Origin: Candidatus Acetothermia bacterium
GTDB taxonomy: Bacteria; Bipolaricaulota; Bipolaricaulia; RBG-16-55-9; DRXL01
Direction of reading: 5' to 3'
DNA: 39,211 nt
Assembly (NCBI GenBank): GCA_016179105.1
Contig: JACOSB010000150.1
Location: 1 to 39,211, forward strand
Shown here: one piece after another, positions 16,013 through 24,043 of the stretch
Layout of the letters: each line of letters starts with the position of its first letter
Numbering within the stretch: the stretch's first letter is position 1
Notes under the pieces: model-generated
What the model was told of the DNA's origin: nothing
What the model saw: the letters and a program-made list of their open reading frames with translations, nothing else
Database searches by the model: none
Translations under genes and position numbers: made by a program

Positions 16013-16930
16013 TTATTTACACGTCGGATCGGGCACTTTCACTTTCAGCTTATCGTTGAATTGCTTAGGCTCGAACTTGGATAAATTGCTCGAATCAAAG
16101 AGAGTATCAGCTAGATCGCCGATGTCCTCGCGGTCGCTGATGTTCACCGTCGTCGAGCTGTTGTCGAGCACGTTGGTCACTTTAATCAGGTTCGTCTCCA
16201 AGCGCCCCTTGAACGTGGTGAGGTTGTCGAGCGTGGTCATATTCTGAAGCTTGCCGACAGTGTTCGTGTCCTCTGATTTGAGGGTGATGAACTCTTGCTT
16301 GTCCACCCAGATTTTTCGTTGCGGGAAGCTCTCATCAGGGTTATTTGTCTTATTAGCTGTCAGTTGCAAGACGTACGCTACGCGATCCTGCTTGGCCCCA
16401 TTGATGGTTATCCCTTTAAGAGTTTCTTCGCCGACCAACTGGGCGTCAAAATCCGTATGCAGTTGGCTGCGCCCGATCTGATCGAACGAGAGATTGGAGC
16501 CCGCAAAGCTGCCCTTGCGGTCGCTGCTGGTGACCAATTGCTTGGCCTGGCCGAGCGCGGGCAAATAGAGATAGAGATCAGACTTCTTTCCCGCGATCTT
16601 CTTGTCGATGCTCAAGAAGATTGTCCCACAAGTCTCAGCGGGCGGGGCGAGGAAGAAAATCAAAACGCGGTTGGGAACTTGGGCATCTGGAGACCCCTTG
16701 CCAAAGAAGACGAAATTGCTCTGTCGCTTCGAGCCAGACTTGTCGACGATGTCGAAGCTGGAGAAAGAGACCGAGCTGCCGTTTCCGCCAATATTTCCGC
16801 GCGCGTCAATCTTCTCCAAGATTTGTTGCCCGGTCAAAGAGCCTTGAGAGTAAGCCGGTCCCAATGAGAACAGAATAGCTACTGATAAGAGGCTGAACGT
16901 TGTGATTGCGATTTTGACAGTTTTCGTCAT
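16013..16930 (-). CDS. LolA-like outer-membrane lipoprotein-sorting protein
   Basis: About 305 residues. The start is placed at the ATG at 16930 because AAGGAGG precedes it; the frame is open to 16966. A signal peptide (VKIAITTFSLLSVAILFSLG, cleavage near AYSQ) is followed by LTGQQILEKIDARG, then beta strands characteristic of the LolA-like family (LYLYLPALGQAKQLVTSSDR, GSFAGSNLSFDQIG, RKIWVDKQEFITLKSE). Proteins of this family carry lipids or lipoproteins across the periplasm and are often encoded next to MMPL/RND exporters, as here (41 bp downstream of one). The cargo is unknown. Confidence 0.85.
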   Translation of the reverse strand: MTKTVKIAITTFSLLSVAILFSLGPAYSQGSLTGQQILEKIDARGNIGGNGSSVSFSSFDIVDKSGSKRQSNFVFFGKGSPDAQVPNRVLIFFLAPPAETCGTIFLSIDKKIAGKKSDLYLYLPALGQAKQLVTSSDRKGSFAGSNLSFDQIGRSQLHTDFDAQLVGEETLKGITINGAKQDRVAYVLQLTANKTNNPDESFPQRKIWVDKQEFITLKSEDTNTVGKLQNMTTLDNLTTFKGRLETNLIKVTNVLDNSSTTVNISDREDIGDLADTLFDSSNLSKFEPKQFNDKLKVKVPDPTCK

Positions 16931-16971
16931 ACGAAAACCTCCTTTAAAGACTGTGATTGATTTCATAAGTG

Positions 16972-19365
16972 TTAGGCTTCACTTTCTGGTTGCGCTGGAG
17001 TGGGGATGAGCGTCGTCGCTCCGCCCAGCACTGCTGCTGGTTGAGGCCGGCGTGCCATCATGAAGCGTGGCTTCAGGGCAAGCAACAATGCCGGGATCAG
17101 CGTAAAAGCTCCTAAGAAGGACCAGATCATCGTCAGGTTGATGAGCAGGCCGAAGTTGCGGATTCCCTGAAACTGCGAGAAATAGAAGACGGCGAAGCCC
17201 AAAGATAACGTGATCGCATTCAGTAAAATACCTCGACCCATCGTGCGCATTGTGATCTCCAAGGCTGTAGACAAATCATGGCCTCGACCAGCTTCCTCGC
17301 GCCAGCGAATGATGAAGTTGATCGTGTAGTCGATGCCCACGCCGACGGCGATGCTACCGATCATGAGCGAAGCCAGATCGAGCGGCAACTTGAGCAAACT
17401 CATCGTTCCCAAATTCATCACGATCGTGAGAATCATCGGCACGACCGAGATGAGGGCGGCAACGATCGAGCGCAAGAGCAAAGCCACGATGAGAATAGCT
17501 GCGAGTAACGCGATCAAGAGTGTCATTTCTGTGTTGGGCACTGTCCCCGAAGCGAGTGAAGCGAAGGCCTGTTCGCTGCCGACAGGTTGGGCTTTCACGG
17601 TCGTTCCATCGAAATTCTGGGCCATAAAACTATTGACCCGTCGCGTCAAGTCAACGATCTGCGTGCTGCTCAGTTGCTTCGTGCGCGTCACGACCTCTCC
17701 GCGAGAGAAGTCATTTGTAGCCACGTTGCCCAGGTCTCCGCCGCTGAAGGTAAAGAGCGTCAGTAGCTGCGCCGCGAGCCTCGGATCGTCGGGAACGAGA
17801 TAATACTTAGAATCATCGGCGTGGAATTTTTGGTTCATCTCCCGCACCAAGTTCGCGAGTGACGAGACAGTGCCGCCGTATTCTGGCTGCAATTTCATAA
17901 ACTCTTGCAGCGCGACCATCTTCTTTAACACCGTCGGGTCCTGCAGGCCGTTGGGTTTTTCTGTATTGACCTCGATAGAAATTTGGTAACTGCCACCAAA
18001 GTCGCGCTCGAGGGCATTGCTCGCGATGAGCGCTGGGTGGTTTGGACCTAAGAAACTTTGGGGTGTTGTTTCAACTTTGAGATGGGGAATAGCCACGGCG
18101 AAACCAATCAAGAGAACTGCCGATACGCCCATCACCCAGCCGCGCCGCCGATCGATAAAACGACCGAAACCGGCGAGCGCATTCGGTAACCAGCCGTGCT
18201 CGTAATCATATTGCTTCTTCGAGACCGGCAGCACCGCTAGGATGGCCGGGATGAGCGTGAAGTTTAAGATAAACGTGTAGAAGATACCGACTGCGATGAA
18301 GAGGCCAAAGCTCTGCTGCGGCCAGAACGAGGCAGCCAAGAGCGACAAAAATCCTGCGATCTCGGTAAGCCCATCCATGAAGAGCGGCTTGGCCATATCG
18401 TTCATCGTGTTGAGAATGATCTCACGCTTGGGCAATTTCCCGTGGTGCATCGCTTCTTCGTAGTAGCGATTGACCGTGTAGATCGCGTAGGCTTTGCTCG
18501 CGATAATCAACATCACGGGCATGAAGAACGAAAAAGCGGTCATCTGCGAGTGTGTGATCGCCATCGTGCCCACGGTCCAGATCGTAGCCAGCACCATCAA
18601 CAAGAAGGGCAGGCCGACGCCGCGCCCGGTGCGAAATGCAAACAACAACACGAGCTCCATCACCAAGATGACGAGAGGGATGAGCAAGCCGAGGTCGCCC
18701 CGCATACTCTGCTGGATCGAGTCGCGTATTTGCGGGATGCCGCCCACGTAGATCTTCATCTCCGGGCCCTGATACTTCGCAACCACTTGATTGACTTTAT
18801 CGACAAAGACGTTGCTATCGTCGAGATAGGGATTGAGTTTGATTAAGATAGCTGCTGACTTTCCGTTCTCGGAGACGACTGCGTTGCGCAGGTTGGAATC
18901 ACCCAAGACTTTTTGGCGATAGGCTTCTACTTCTTCAGGCGTCTTGGGCAGAATCTCAGCTGCCTTCTCAATCGTGAGCGTTTTTTCGGTCGCCGAGATT
19001 ACGGTGGCCGTTGTCGGCCCTCTTACGTCGTCGACTCCCCGAATTGCTTTGCCGTTTTTGTCGACGATCTCCAATGCTTTGAGTTCTGTCTCCATCTTCT
19101 GAATCTTCTCGATGGTCGGAACCTTGAATATCGTGTCCGGCGTCTCAATGAGCACGCTGAAGAAATCTTGCGAGCCATAGATCTTCTCGGCTCGATCGAG
19201 CGCTTGAACCGCCGGATCGCCTTTGGGAAGCGATTTCTTGAAATCGCTCTCAAACTGGACTTGGGGAATATAATAAATAAAGACAGCCGTGATGATCAGA
19301 ACCGCACCGATGGTGAGCCAGGGATGATCGACTATCCGTTCTTGCAGCCTTCTCAAAAATTGCAT
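16972..19365 (-). CDS. RND superfamily (MMPL) exporter
   Basis: 797 residues, about twelve membrane segments in two similar halves. The first membrane helix (LTIGAVLIITAVFIYYIPQV) is followed by the family's acidic loop motif (FESDFKKSLPKGDPAVQAL), a periplasmic domain, then an SSD-like block around residues 210-385 with MPVMLIIASKAYAIYTVNRY. The second half repeats this: FLGPNHPALIASNALERDFG, and later LASLMIGSIAVGVGIDYTIN. Relatives such as HpnN move hopanoids or other lipids from inner to outer membrane. AAGGAGG sits before the ATG, 12 bp after the TetR stop. With the LolA-like partner it suggests lipid or lipoprotein export under TetR control. Confidence 0.93.
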   Translation of the reverse strand: MQFLRRLQERIVDHPWLTIGAVLIITAVFIYYIPQVQFESDFKKSLPKGDPAVQALDRAEKIYGSQDFFSVLIETPDTIFKVPTIEKIQKMETELKALEIVDKNGKAIRGVDDVRGPTTATVISATEKTLTIEKAAEILPKTPEEVEAYRQKVLGDSNLRNAVVSENGKSAAILIKLNPYLDDSNVFVDKVNQVVAKYQGPEMKIYVGGIPQIRDSIQQSMRGDLGLLIPLVILVMELVLLFAFRTGRGVGLPFLLMVLATIWTVGTMAITHSQMTAFSFFMPVMLIIASKAYAIYTVNRYYEEAMHHGKLPKREIILNTMNDMAKPLFMDGLTEIAGFLSLLAASFWPQQSFGLFIAVGIFYTFILNFTLIPAILAVLPVSKKQYDYEHGWLPNALAGFGRFIDRRRGWVMGVSAVLLIGFAVAIPHLKVETTPQSFLGPNHPALIASNALERDFGGSYQISIEVNTEKPNGLQDPTVLKKMVALQEFMKLQPEYGGTVSSLANLVREMNQKFHADDSKYYLVPDDPRLAAQLLTLFTFSGGDLGNVATNDFSRGEVVTRTKQLSSTQIVDLTRRVNSFMAQNFDGTTVKAQPVGSEQAFASLASGTVPNTEMTLLIALLAAILIVALLLRSIVAALISVVPMILTIVMNLGTMSLLKLPLDLASLMIGSIAVGVGIDYTINFIIRWREEAGRGHDLSTALEITMRTMGRGILLNAITLSLGFAVFYFSQFQGIRNFGLLINLTMIWSFLGAFTLIPALLLALKPRFMMARRPQPAAVLGGATTLIPTPAQPESEA

Positions 19366-19377
19366 CGTTATGCCTCC

Positions 19378-19983
19378 TTAACGCGCTTCTATACCGCGCA
19401 ACACAAATTCCATCCACTGATCGACGAGCCACTCCAAGTCCGGCTCTTCAGTGCGTAGGATGTACCCGCATACAGTTTCGTGAAACATCCCCGGCATGAA
19501 CAGACAGAAAGCCTCCGGGGAGATTGTACGCCGGAGGCAACCCGCCTTTTGGAGCTGCTGAATATTCGCACCGCTAACTTCTTTCATGACATCTTTTAAT
19601 GCATACCAGCGGCGCTCGAATGCTTCATCGATCGAACTAGCCTCACGGAAGATGATCTTGGCCAGGTCTCGGTGTTGCACGAAGAAGCCGAGTCGCGTCA
19701 TCAGGATCTCACGTAGCTGCTGACGATAATTCTTAGGAGTGATCTTCTTCTGAGAAGTCTCTTCAAATAAAGCTTGGAGCTTCTCGAAATAATAGTCAAT
19801 GACCGCGAGAAAAATTTCTTTCTTGCCCTCGAAATAGAGATAGAAGGTCCCGCGCGCGACATTGGCCTCTTTGATGATGTCATCGATCGAAGTGGAGCGA
19901 TACCCGTGCCGGGCGAAGACCTTGATCGCTGCTTCCAGCAATTGCTCTCGTCGTGTTTCTTTGTCTAGAACTGTGCGAGCCAT
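19378..19983 (-). CDS. TetR/AcrR family transcriptional regulator
   Basis: 201 residues if started at the ATG at 19983, which lies at a proper distance from AGAGGA; the ATG at 19989 is too near that site. The N-terminal TetR helix-turn-helix is textbook (REQLLEAAIKVFARHGYRST, IDDIIKEANVARGTFYLYFE, KKEIF). The C-terminal ligand domain (helices through RLGFFVQHRDLAKIIFREAS) resembles regulators of efflux or fatty-acid genes. It is the first gene of a leftward unit with the RND exporter. A perfect palindrome lies 14 bp upstream of the ATG, over the predicted transcription start, so it very likely represses its own operon and is released by a ligand of the exporter. Confidence 0.94.
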   Translation of the reverse strand: MARTVLDKETRREQLLEAAIKVFARHGYRSTSIDDIIKEANVARGTFYLYFEGKKEIFLAVIDYYFEKLQALFEETSQKKITPKNYRQQLREILMTRLGFFVQHRDLAKIIFREASSIDEAFERRWYALKDVMKEVSGANIQQLQKAGCLRRTISPEAFCLFMPGMFHETVCGYILRTEEPDLEWLVDQWMEFVLRGIEAR

Positions 19984-19997
19984 GCGCATTCCTCTTC

Positions 19998-20027
19998 TTT
20001 ACTAGACTGACATGTCAGTCTAGTAAA
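19998..20027. promoter_or_regulatory. TetR operator, perfect 30-bp palindrome
   Basis: Each half reads TTTACTAGACTGACA. The core TGACATGTCA is typical of TetR-family operators. It begins 14 bp before the regulator's ATG and ends four bases past the -10 box, so a bound dimer would cover the start of transcription. Confidence 0.9.
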
Positions 20028-20031
20028 ATTA

Positions 20032-20060
20032 ACTATAGCATACCGAAAAACTTTTGTCAA
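20032..20060 (-). promoter_or_regulatory. Sigma70-type promoter of the tetR-RND operon
   Basis: TTGACA (20055-20060), a 17-base spacer, and TATAGT (20032-20037) on the minus strand. The predicted start falls within the adjoining palindrome. Confidence 0.88.
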
Positions 20061-20229
20061 GGGGGTGAGAAAACGTTATCTCAACTTACTTGGTGATTTG
20101 AGATATAATTGAGCCATGAACAAGACCATTCTCTTGAGCGATTCGCAGGCATCTTGAGTACTGAACAAGCAGACCACATGCTTAGACTGGTCGAAGAGGA
20201 ATTCGATCCCGCAGTGAAGGAGGTCAAAA

Positions 20230-20433
20230 ATGGCTAAGAAATTCACGTTGGAATACTGGATCGATGATGGTTGGTATGTGGGCCGACTGCCAGAAGTCCC
20301 TGGCGTCTTTAGCCAAGGAGAAACACTTGAGGAGCTGGAGGAAAACATTCGAGATGCCTACCGACTCATGTTAGAAGAGCAATCTCTCAAACGCCGCAAC
20401 ACTCGCTCGAAGCAGATCACGCTAGAAGTGTGA
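20230..20433 (+). CDS. HicB-type antitoxin
   Basis: 67 residues. The ATG at 20230 has AAGGAGG six bases upstream. It has the compact HicB-like fold: FTLEYWIDDGWYVGRLPEVP, then GVFSQGETLEELEENIRDAY. The second part is the helix EELEENIRDAYRLMLEE. Proteins of this short form lack a separate DNA-binding domain. It is coupled to the toxin gene by a four-base overlap (GTGA at 20430-20433). A 27-codon frame just upstream (20153-20236) may be translated or may only be leader. Together with 20430-20606 it forms an intact HicBA pair, unlike the remnant at 5791-6023. Confidence 0.9.
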   Translation: MAKKFTLEYWIDDGWYVGRLPEVPGVFSQGETLEELEENIRDAYRLMLEEQSLKRRNTRSKQITLEV

Positions 20434-20606
20434 AACGCCGAGAGTTTATTCGAGAACTCATCTTTGCCGGTTGTTACCTCAAGCGCCATGGCAAGAAACA
20501 CGACATCTACACAAATCCGCGTACTGGCAAGAGTGCTCCAGTCCCGCGCCATAGCGAGATTCCCGACAACTTGTGCGAGCTGATACGTCATCAGCTGGGC
20601 TTGTAA
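20430..20606 (+). CDS. HicA-type mRNA interferase toxin
   Basis: A 58-codon gene starting with GTG that overlaps the HicB stop. The product reads MKRREFIRELIFAGCYLKRH, then GKKHDIYTNPRTGKSAPVPR and HSEIPDNLCELIRHQLGL. This is the HicA double-stranded RNA-binding fold: first helix, strand with the catalytic histidine (KKHDIY in place of the usual GSHxxY), then the PVPRHSEIP block and last helix. The length is normal for the family. It degrades mRNA and is held inactive by HicB. Confidence 0.88.
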   Translation: MKRREFIRELIFAGCYLKRHGKKHDIYTNPRTGKSAPVPRHSEIPDNLCELIRHQLGL

Positions 20607-20642
20607 GAAGAATCAATACCCAGATTAATTGATTGGGGGATT

Positions 20643-21263
20643 TCAAGGCTTGGGCAAGATCATTAATCCTTCAGTAGGATCACCGAGTGCGAGAGATTTT
20701 TTCTGTAGATGGAGTTGAGCCACGAGCGCGCAGCAAATCGCGTCCATCTCGTGGACGGAGAGACCGCGCTTACCTAAAGCTCCGTTGAGCTTAAACTGTC
20801 GCAAACCTTTCTTCAGTCCCTTGGGGTCTTTCTGGCGCGGAATCTTCCAAATATCTTGGGCAGCACCAGGATAGGTCTCGATCGTTTTGTATCCCATCTT
20901 GTTGAATTTTGACGCAAGCGCCATGCCGCGCTTGGTGAGCATACGCATCGGGCCGAGCGTCAAGGGGAAGACTCTAATCTTCATCCGTCGCAATTCGAGA
21001 TCGCACTCCCGAAAGTGATTCCCACCCGCACAATAGCAATCGTCCTCAAGGCAGTGCCGCCCGCGTGGCAGTGTAAGCGGCGCATCGATCGCGATCAGTG
21101 CTGGTTTTATTGGTGAGATAGTTTCAAGAATTTCTTCGTCACTGTAGAGTTCTTGAGTTTCGGCATCACGCCCTTTGAGCCAACAGAAACCCGAAGGACG
21201 CTTAGGCGAGCCAGCTAAATCCAGTCCAACCACGACCGGTTGAGTTTTCTTCTGCGATTTCAT
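20643..21263 (-). CDS. DUF429 protein (predicted RNase-H-like nuclease)
   Basis: 206 residues from the ATG at 21263, which lies just past the stop of the upstream gene and has GGAG ahead of it; the frame is open further to 21311. The family blocks are clear: VVVGLDLAGSPKRPSGFCWL, IAIDAPLTLPRG, ETYPGAAQDIW and the final helix VHEMDAICCALVAQLHL. The acidic residues in GLDLAG, AIDAPL and EMDAICC match an RNase-H-like active site. A cysteine/histidine cluster (HCLEDDCYCAGGNHFRECD) may bind metal. The biological role of DUF429 proteins is unknown. Confidence 0.82.
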   Translation of the reverse strand: MKSQKKTQPVVVGLDLAGSPKRPSGFCWLKGRDAETQELYSDEEILETISPIKPALIAIDAPLTLPRGRHCLEDDCYCAGGNHFRECDLELRRMKIRVFPLTLGPMRMLTKRGMALASKFNKMGYKTIETYPGAAQDIWKIPRQKDPKGLKKGLRQFKLNGALGKRGLSVHEMDAICCALVAQLHLQKKSLALGDPTEGLMILPKP

Positions 21264-21264
21264 C

Positions 21265-21567
21265 TCAGTCTCCGCCGAAGTCGCGGATGATCTCGTCAAA
21301 GATGCTATCACGGTCTCGACGGGCGGCGGCGATCATCTGCTCGATAAAGTTGGCCCAGGCGCGCCAGTGCGTGTGCAAATAGCGACGCAGCGCTGCGACA
21401 GCTTCAGCATCATTCGAGCGTACAAGAAAGTGAGCGACAGGAAAAGGGCCGAGTGAATAGATTAATTGATCCAGCTCTGGATCGTGCTCTGTTGGATCAG
21501 TCAAGGCTGCCAAGCGTGTGGCTTCGCGCATCAGCGTCTCATCGGTGCCATAGATTTGTGGATCCAT
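21265..21567 (-). CDS. Small protein of unknown function next to DUF429
   Basis: 100 residues, mostly helical, with no recognised motif (LIYSLGPFPVAHFLVRSNDA, then FIEQMIAAARRDRDSIFDEI). It ends one base before the DUF429 ATG, so the two are probably cotranscribed. Charged and soluble; no signal peptide. Confidence 0.6.
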   Translation of the reverse strand: MDPQIYGTDETLMREATRLAALTDPTEHDPELDQLIYSLGPFPVAHFLVRSNDAEAVAALRRYLHTHWRAWANFIEQMIAAARRDRDSIFDEIIRDFGGD

Positions 21568-21592
21568 AGTGTTTTGAATCTGCTTGTGTAGT

Positions 21593-21610
21593 AGCGGTTC
21601 GTGAACCGCT
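21593..21610. repeat. Palindrome AGCGGTTC-GT-GAACCGCT
   Basis: Perfect eight-base arms around GT in the gap between the small DUF429 partner and the metal ATPase gene. It belongs to the same general class of short intergenic palindromes as those at 15454 and 15978. Confidence 0.65.
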
Positions 21611-21624
21611 CTTACCCTAACGAA

Positions 21625-21657
21625 TTTTCTTGGTGTTCTTGGCGCCTTGGCGGTTAC
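21625..21657 (+). repeat. Dispersed TTGGCG-type repeat, copy 3
   Basis: TTCTTGGTGTTCTTGGCGCC followed by TTGGCGGTTAC. It overlaps the last codon of the metal ATPase gene and resembles the copies at 2186, 15314 and 31566. Confidence 0.6.
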
Positions 21658-23642
21658 GATTTCGGTTTATACCCCAACAATCTCAAGCCGTTCAGCACGA
21701 CTGTGACCGTGCTACCCTCGTGCCCGACCACGCCCAAGGGCAAGGTGAGCCAAGGAGCGTTCAGCAAATTCGACGTGATCAATGTGAGAATGACTGCCAA
21801 TGCGAAGGCGAGGTTTTGTTGGACGACGCGACGCGCTTGACGACTGAGCTGAATCGCGTAGGGCAGCTTTTCCAGATCGTCGGCCATCAGCACTACATCG
21901 GCCGTCTCGAGCGCCACGTCCGTACCTGCCCCGCCTAGCGTGATACCCACGGTCGCGCTCACGAGCGCCGGCGCATCGTTCACGCCGTCTCCGATCATCG
22001 CAACTTTCTCGTACTTCTCTTGCAGCGCTTGAATGGTTTGCACTTTATCGTGCGGCAGGAGCTGAGCAAGGTACTCATCGATGCCCAGTTGGTTGGCGAC
22101 GGCCGCTGCCGCTGCTTCGCTATCCCCCGTGAGCATCACGGTTTTCATTCCCATGGCATGAAGCTGAGCGATCGCAGCCTGTGCGCTCGGCCGCAACGTA
22201 TCTGCGAGCGCGATAAGGCCCCATGTTTTTTGCGCGTCGCCCACCAGCACGCAAGTCTTCCCTTGGGCTTCCAACGAAGCCAACTGCCGGCGCACGCTCT
22301 CGTCGAGTTCCAGGGAAAAATTGGAAAAATAGCGCTCGTTGCCGAGCAAGAGTTCACGGCCCTCATAGCGAGCGCTCACGCCCATGCCCGTCATCGATTG
22401 AAAGCCGGTCACCTCAGGCAACGCAAGCCCACGCTCGCGCGCAGCGGTAACGATCGCTTCGGCCAAGGGATGCTCGGACTGTTTTTCGATCGCGGCGGCG
22501 GTGCTCAATAAATTTTTTCCATCTACTCCGTTCAGTGAGATCACATCCGTCACGCGCGGCTTGCCCGTCGTCAAGATACCCGTCTTGTCGAACGCAATGA
22601 CGCGCACCGCCGATAACGCTTCGAGATGTGCGCCGCCCTTGAAGAGCACGCCGCGCCGCGCTCCACCGGCGATTGCCGAGAGAATCGAGGCCGGGATCGA
22701 GATCACCAGCGCACACGGCGAAGCGACAACCAATAAGATCATCGCGCGATAGAACGTTTGCTGGAACGGCTGTGCCAGTAAGATCGGGACAATAATCGCG
22801 AGCGTCGTCACCCCGAGCACGCCCCACGTGTAGTACGCCCCAAACTGATCGATGAGGCGCTGCGTCGGCGCGCGCTGCGCTTGGGCCTGCTCGACCAACT
22901 GAATAATTTTCGCGAGCGTCGTCTCCTGCACGAGTTTTGTTACTTCGATTTCGAGATAACCGTGCTGGTTGATCGTGCCCGCGAAGACGTCGCTGTCAAC
23001 TTCTTTTTCTACGGGGACCGATTCTCCCGTGATCGGCGACTGATCTACGGAAGAATATCCTTTGATCACTCTCCCATCCGCGGGCAATCGTTCTCCGGGC
23101 TTGACTAAGACAGTATCGCCTAGCTCTAGCTCTGCGACAGGGATAACGATCTCTCTCTCATCGCGGCGCACGAGCGCCTCGTTCGGGTGCAATCTCATCA
23201 AGGACTGAATCGCTTGGCGCGTTCGGCCCATCGCGTAGTGCTCGAGCGTATTGCTGAGCGAGAACAAGAAGAGCAAGATCGCGCCGTCGCGTGGGTCGCC
23301 GATGAAGGCTGCCCCGAGGGCTGCGGCTACCATCAAAAAATTCACATTGAGGATGCCCTCACGCAGTGCTCGTAACGCTTCTAGTGTGCTGAGCGATCCA
23401 CCGGCGAGATAAGCGCCCGCATAGAAGAGATAGGCGAGCCAAGTGAAATGGAAGATGTCGGAGATCACGCCCGCGACCAAACCAACGGCACACAGCGCTG
23501 TCGTGACGAGCAACTTGTAACGATCCCAGAAAGATTCCGGCTCTGGCTGTGCATGGGGCGGGCAGCAGCTGACAGATCGTTCCTGTTCTCTGAGTTCCTG
23601 GGTATTGACGGCAATTTCTTCTGATGTCTTTGTCGGTATCAT
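21654..23642 (-). CDS. P1B-type heavy-metal ATPase (probably P1B-4)
   Basis: 662 residues with an actuator loop (ITGESVPVEKE, 204-213), the metal-site motif SPC (308-310), the phosphorylation site FDKTG (Asp352), a nucleotide domain (SEHPLAEAI) and hinge (GDGVNDAPAL). Cysteine in SPC plus HEGST in the last membrane segment points to P1B-4 pumps that export cobalt, zinc or ferrous iron, rather than the CPC copper or zinc classes. There is no N-terminal HMA domain; a short SCCPPH stands in its place. The usual DKTGTLT reads DKTGILT. The gene stands alone; no metal regulator is adjacent. The ATG at 23642 begins a cytosolic, Glu-rich leader. Confidence 0.93.
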   Translation of the reverse strand: MIPTKTSEEIAVNTQELREQERSVSCCPPHAQPEPESFWDRYKLLVTTALCAVGLVAGVISDIFHFTWLAYLFYAGAYLAGGSLSTLEALRALREGILNVNFLMVAAALGAAFIGDPRDGAILLFLFSLSNTLEHYAMGRTRQAIQSLMRLHPNEALVRRDEREIVIPVAELELGDTVLVKPGERLPADGRVIKGYSSVDQSPITGESVPVEKEVDSDVFAGTINQHGYLEIEVTKLVQETTLAKIIQLVEQAQAQRAPTQRLIDQFGAYYTWGVLGVTTLAIIVPILLAQPFQQTFYRAMILLVVASPCALVISIPASILSAIAGGARRGVLFKGGAHLEALSAVRVIAFDKTGILTTGKPRVTDVISLNGVDGKNLLSTAAAIEKQSEHPLAEAIVTAARERGLALPEVTGFQSMTGMGVSARYEGRELLLGNERYFSNFSLELDESVRRQLASLEAQGKTCVLVGDAQKTWGLIALADTLRPSAQAAIAQLHAMGMKTVMLTGDSEAAAAAVANQLGIDEYLAQLLPHDKVQTIQALQEKYEKVAMIGDGVNDAPALVSATVGITLGGAGTDVALETADVVLMADDLEKLPYAIQLSRQARRVVQQNLAFALAVILTLITSNLLNAPWLTLPLGVVGHEGSTVTVVLNGLRLLGYKPKS

Positions 23643-23683
23643 GAAATTCGTTTTCTTTCTGTCATTAAGATTGTGACTACTTT

Positions 23684-23866
23684 TTGTGTGATCGTCAAGG
23701 ACACGTAGGTGAGCGGCCTTGGGCTACGTGCTGTTACTGGCTGCACTGGGCCGTGAAAGATGCTACGCGGGTGGTCAAGCAAGAGATCGGTCTAGAGCAG
23801 ATTCGGGTGCAGAGCTGGCGGGCGATTCAACGATTTCAAGCCTTTCCGCCAATTTATCAGATGTGA
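23684..23866 (+). pseudogene. Transposase C-terminal remnant (IS4-like)
   Basis: A short frame reads HWAVKDATRVVKQEIGLEQI and then RVQSWRAIQRFQAF. This resembles the C-terminal region of DDE transposases of the IS4 group, where WxIEExxRxxKQxxGLExxRVRxW is conserved. No catalytic residues apart from the Glu/Asp region remain, and neither a start region nor terminal repeats are visible. Bases 23867-24043 hold nothing recognisable. Confidence 0.55.
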
Positions 23867-24043
23867 CCAATGCAAAACAGTATTAGAATGGCTTAGCGGC
23901 TTCGTGCGCGCCTTTCGCGCTCCGCGCAAGGTCTGAGCCTGCCGACTGCGTCAAGGGTTGGCTGTGTTATGGAAGGAAAGCTCGCATTTCCTCCCCTCAA
24001 ATTTTAGGTAACTCCCAGGTATATTTTCATTGCACGTAGCCAG

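Noticed and set aside
16295..16867. 190-residue plus-strand open frame
   Set aside because: Complement of the LolA-like gene, which has a signal peptide, a ribosome site and family motifs.
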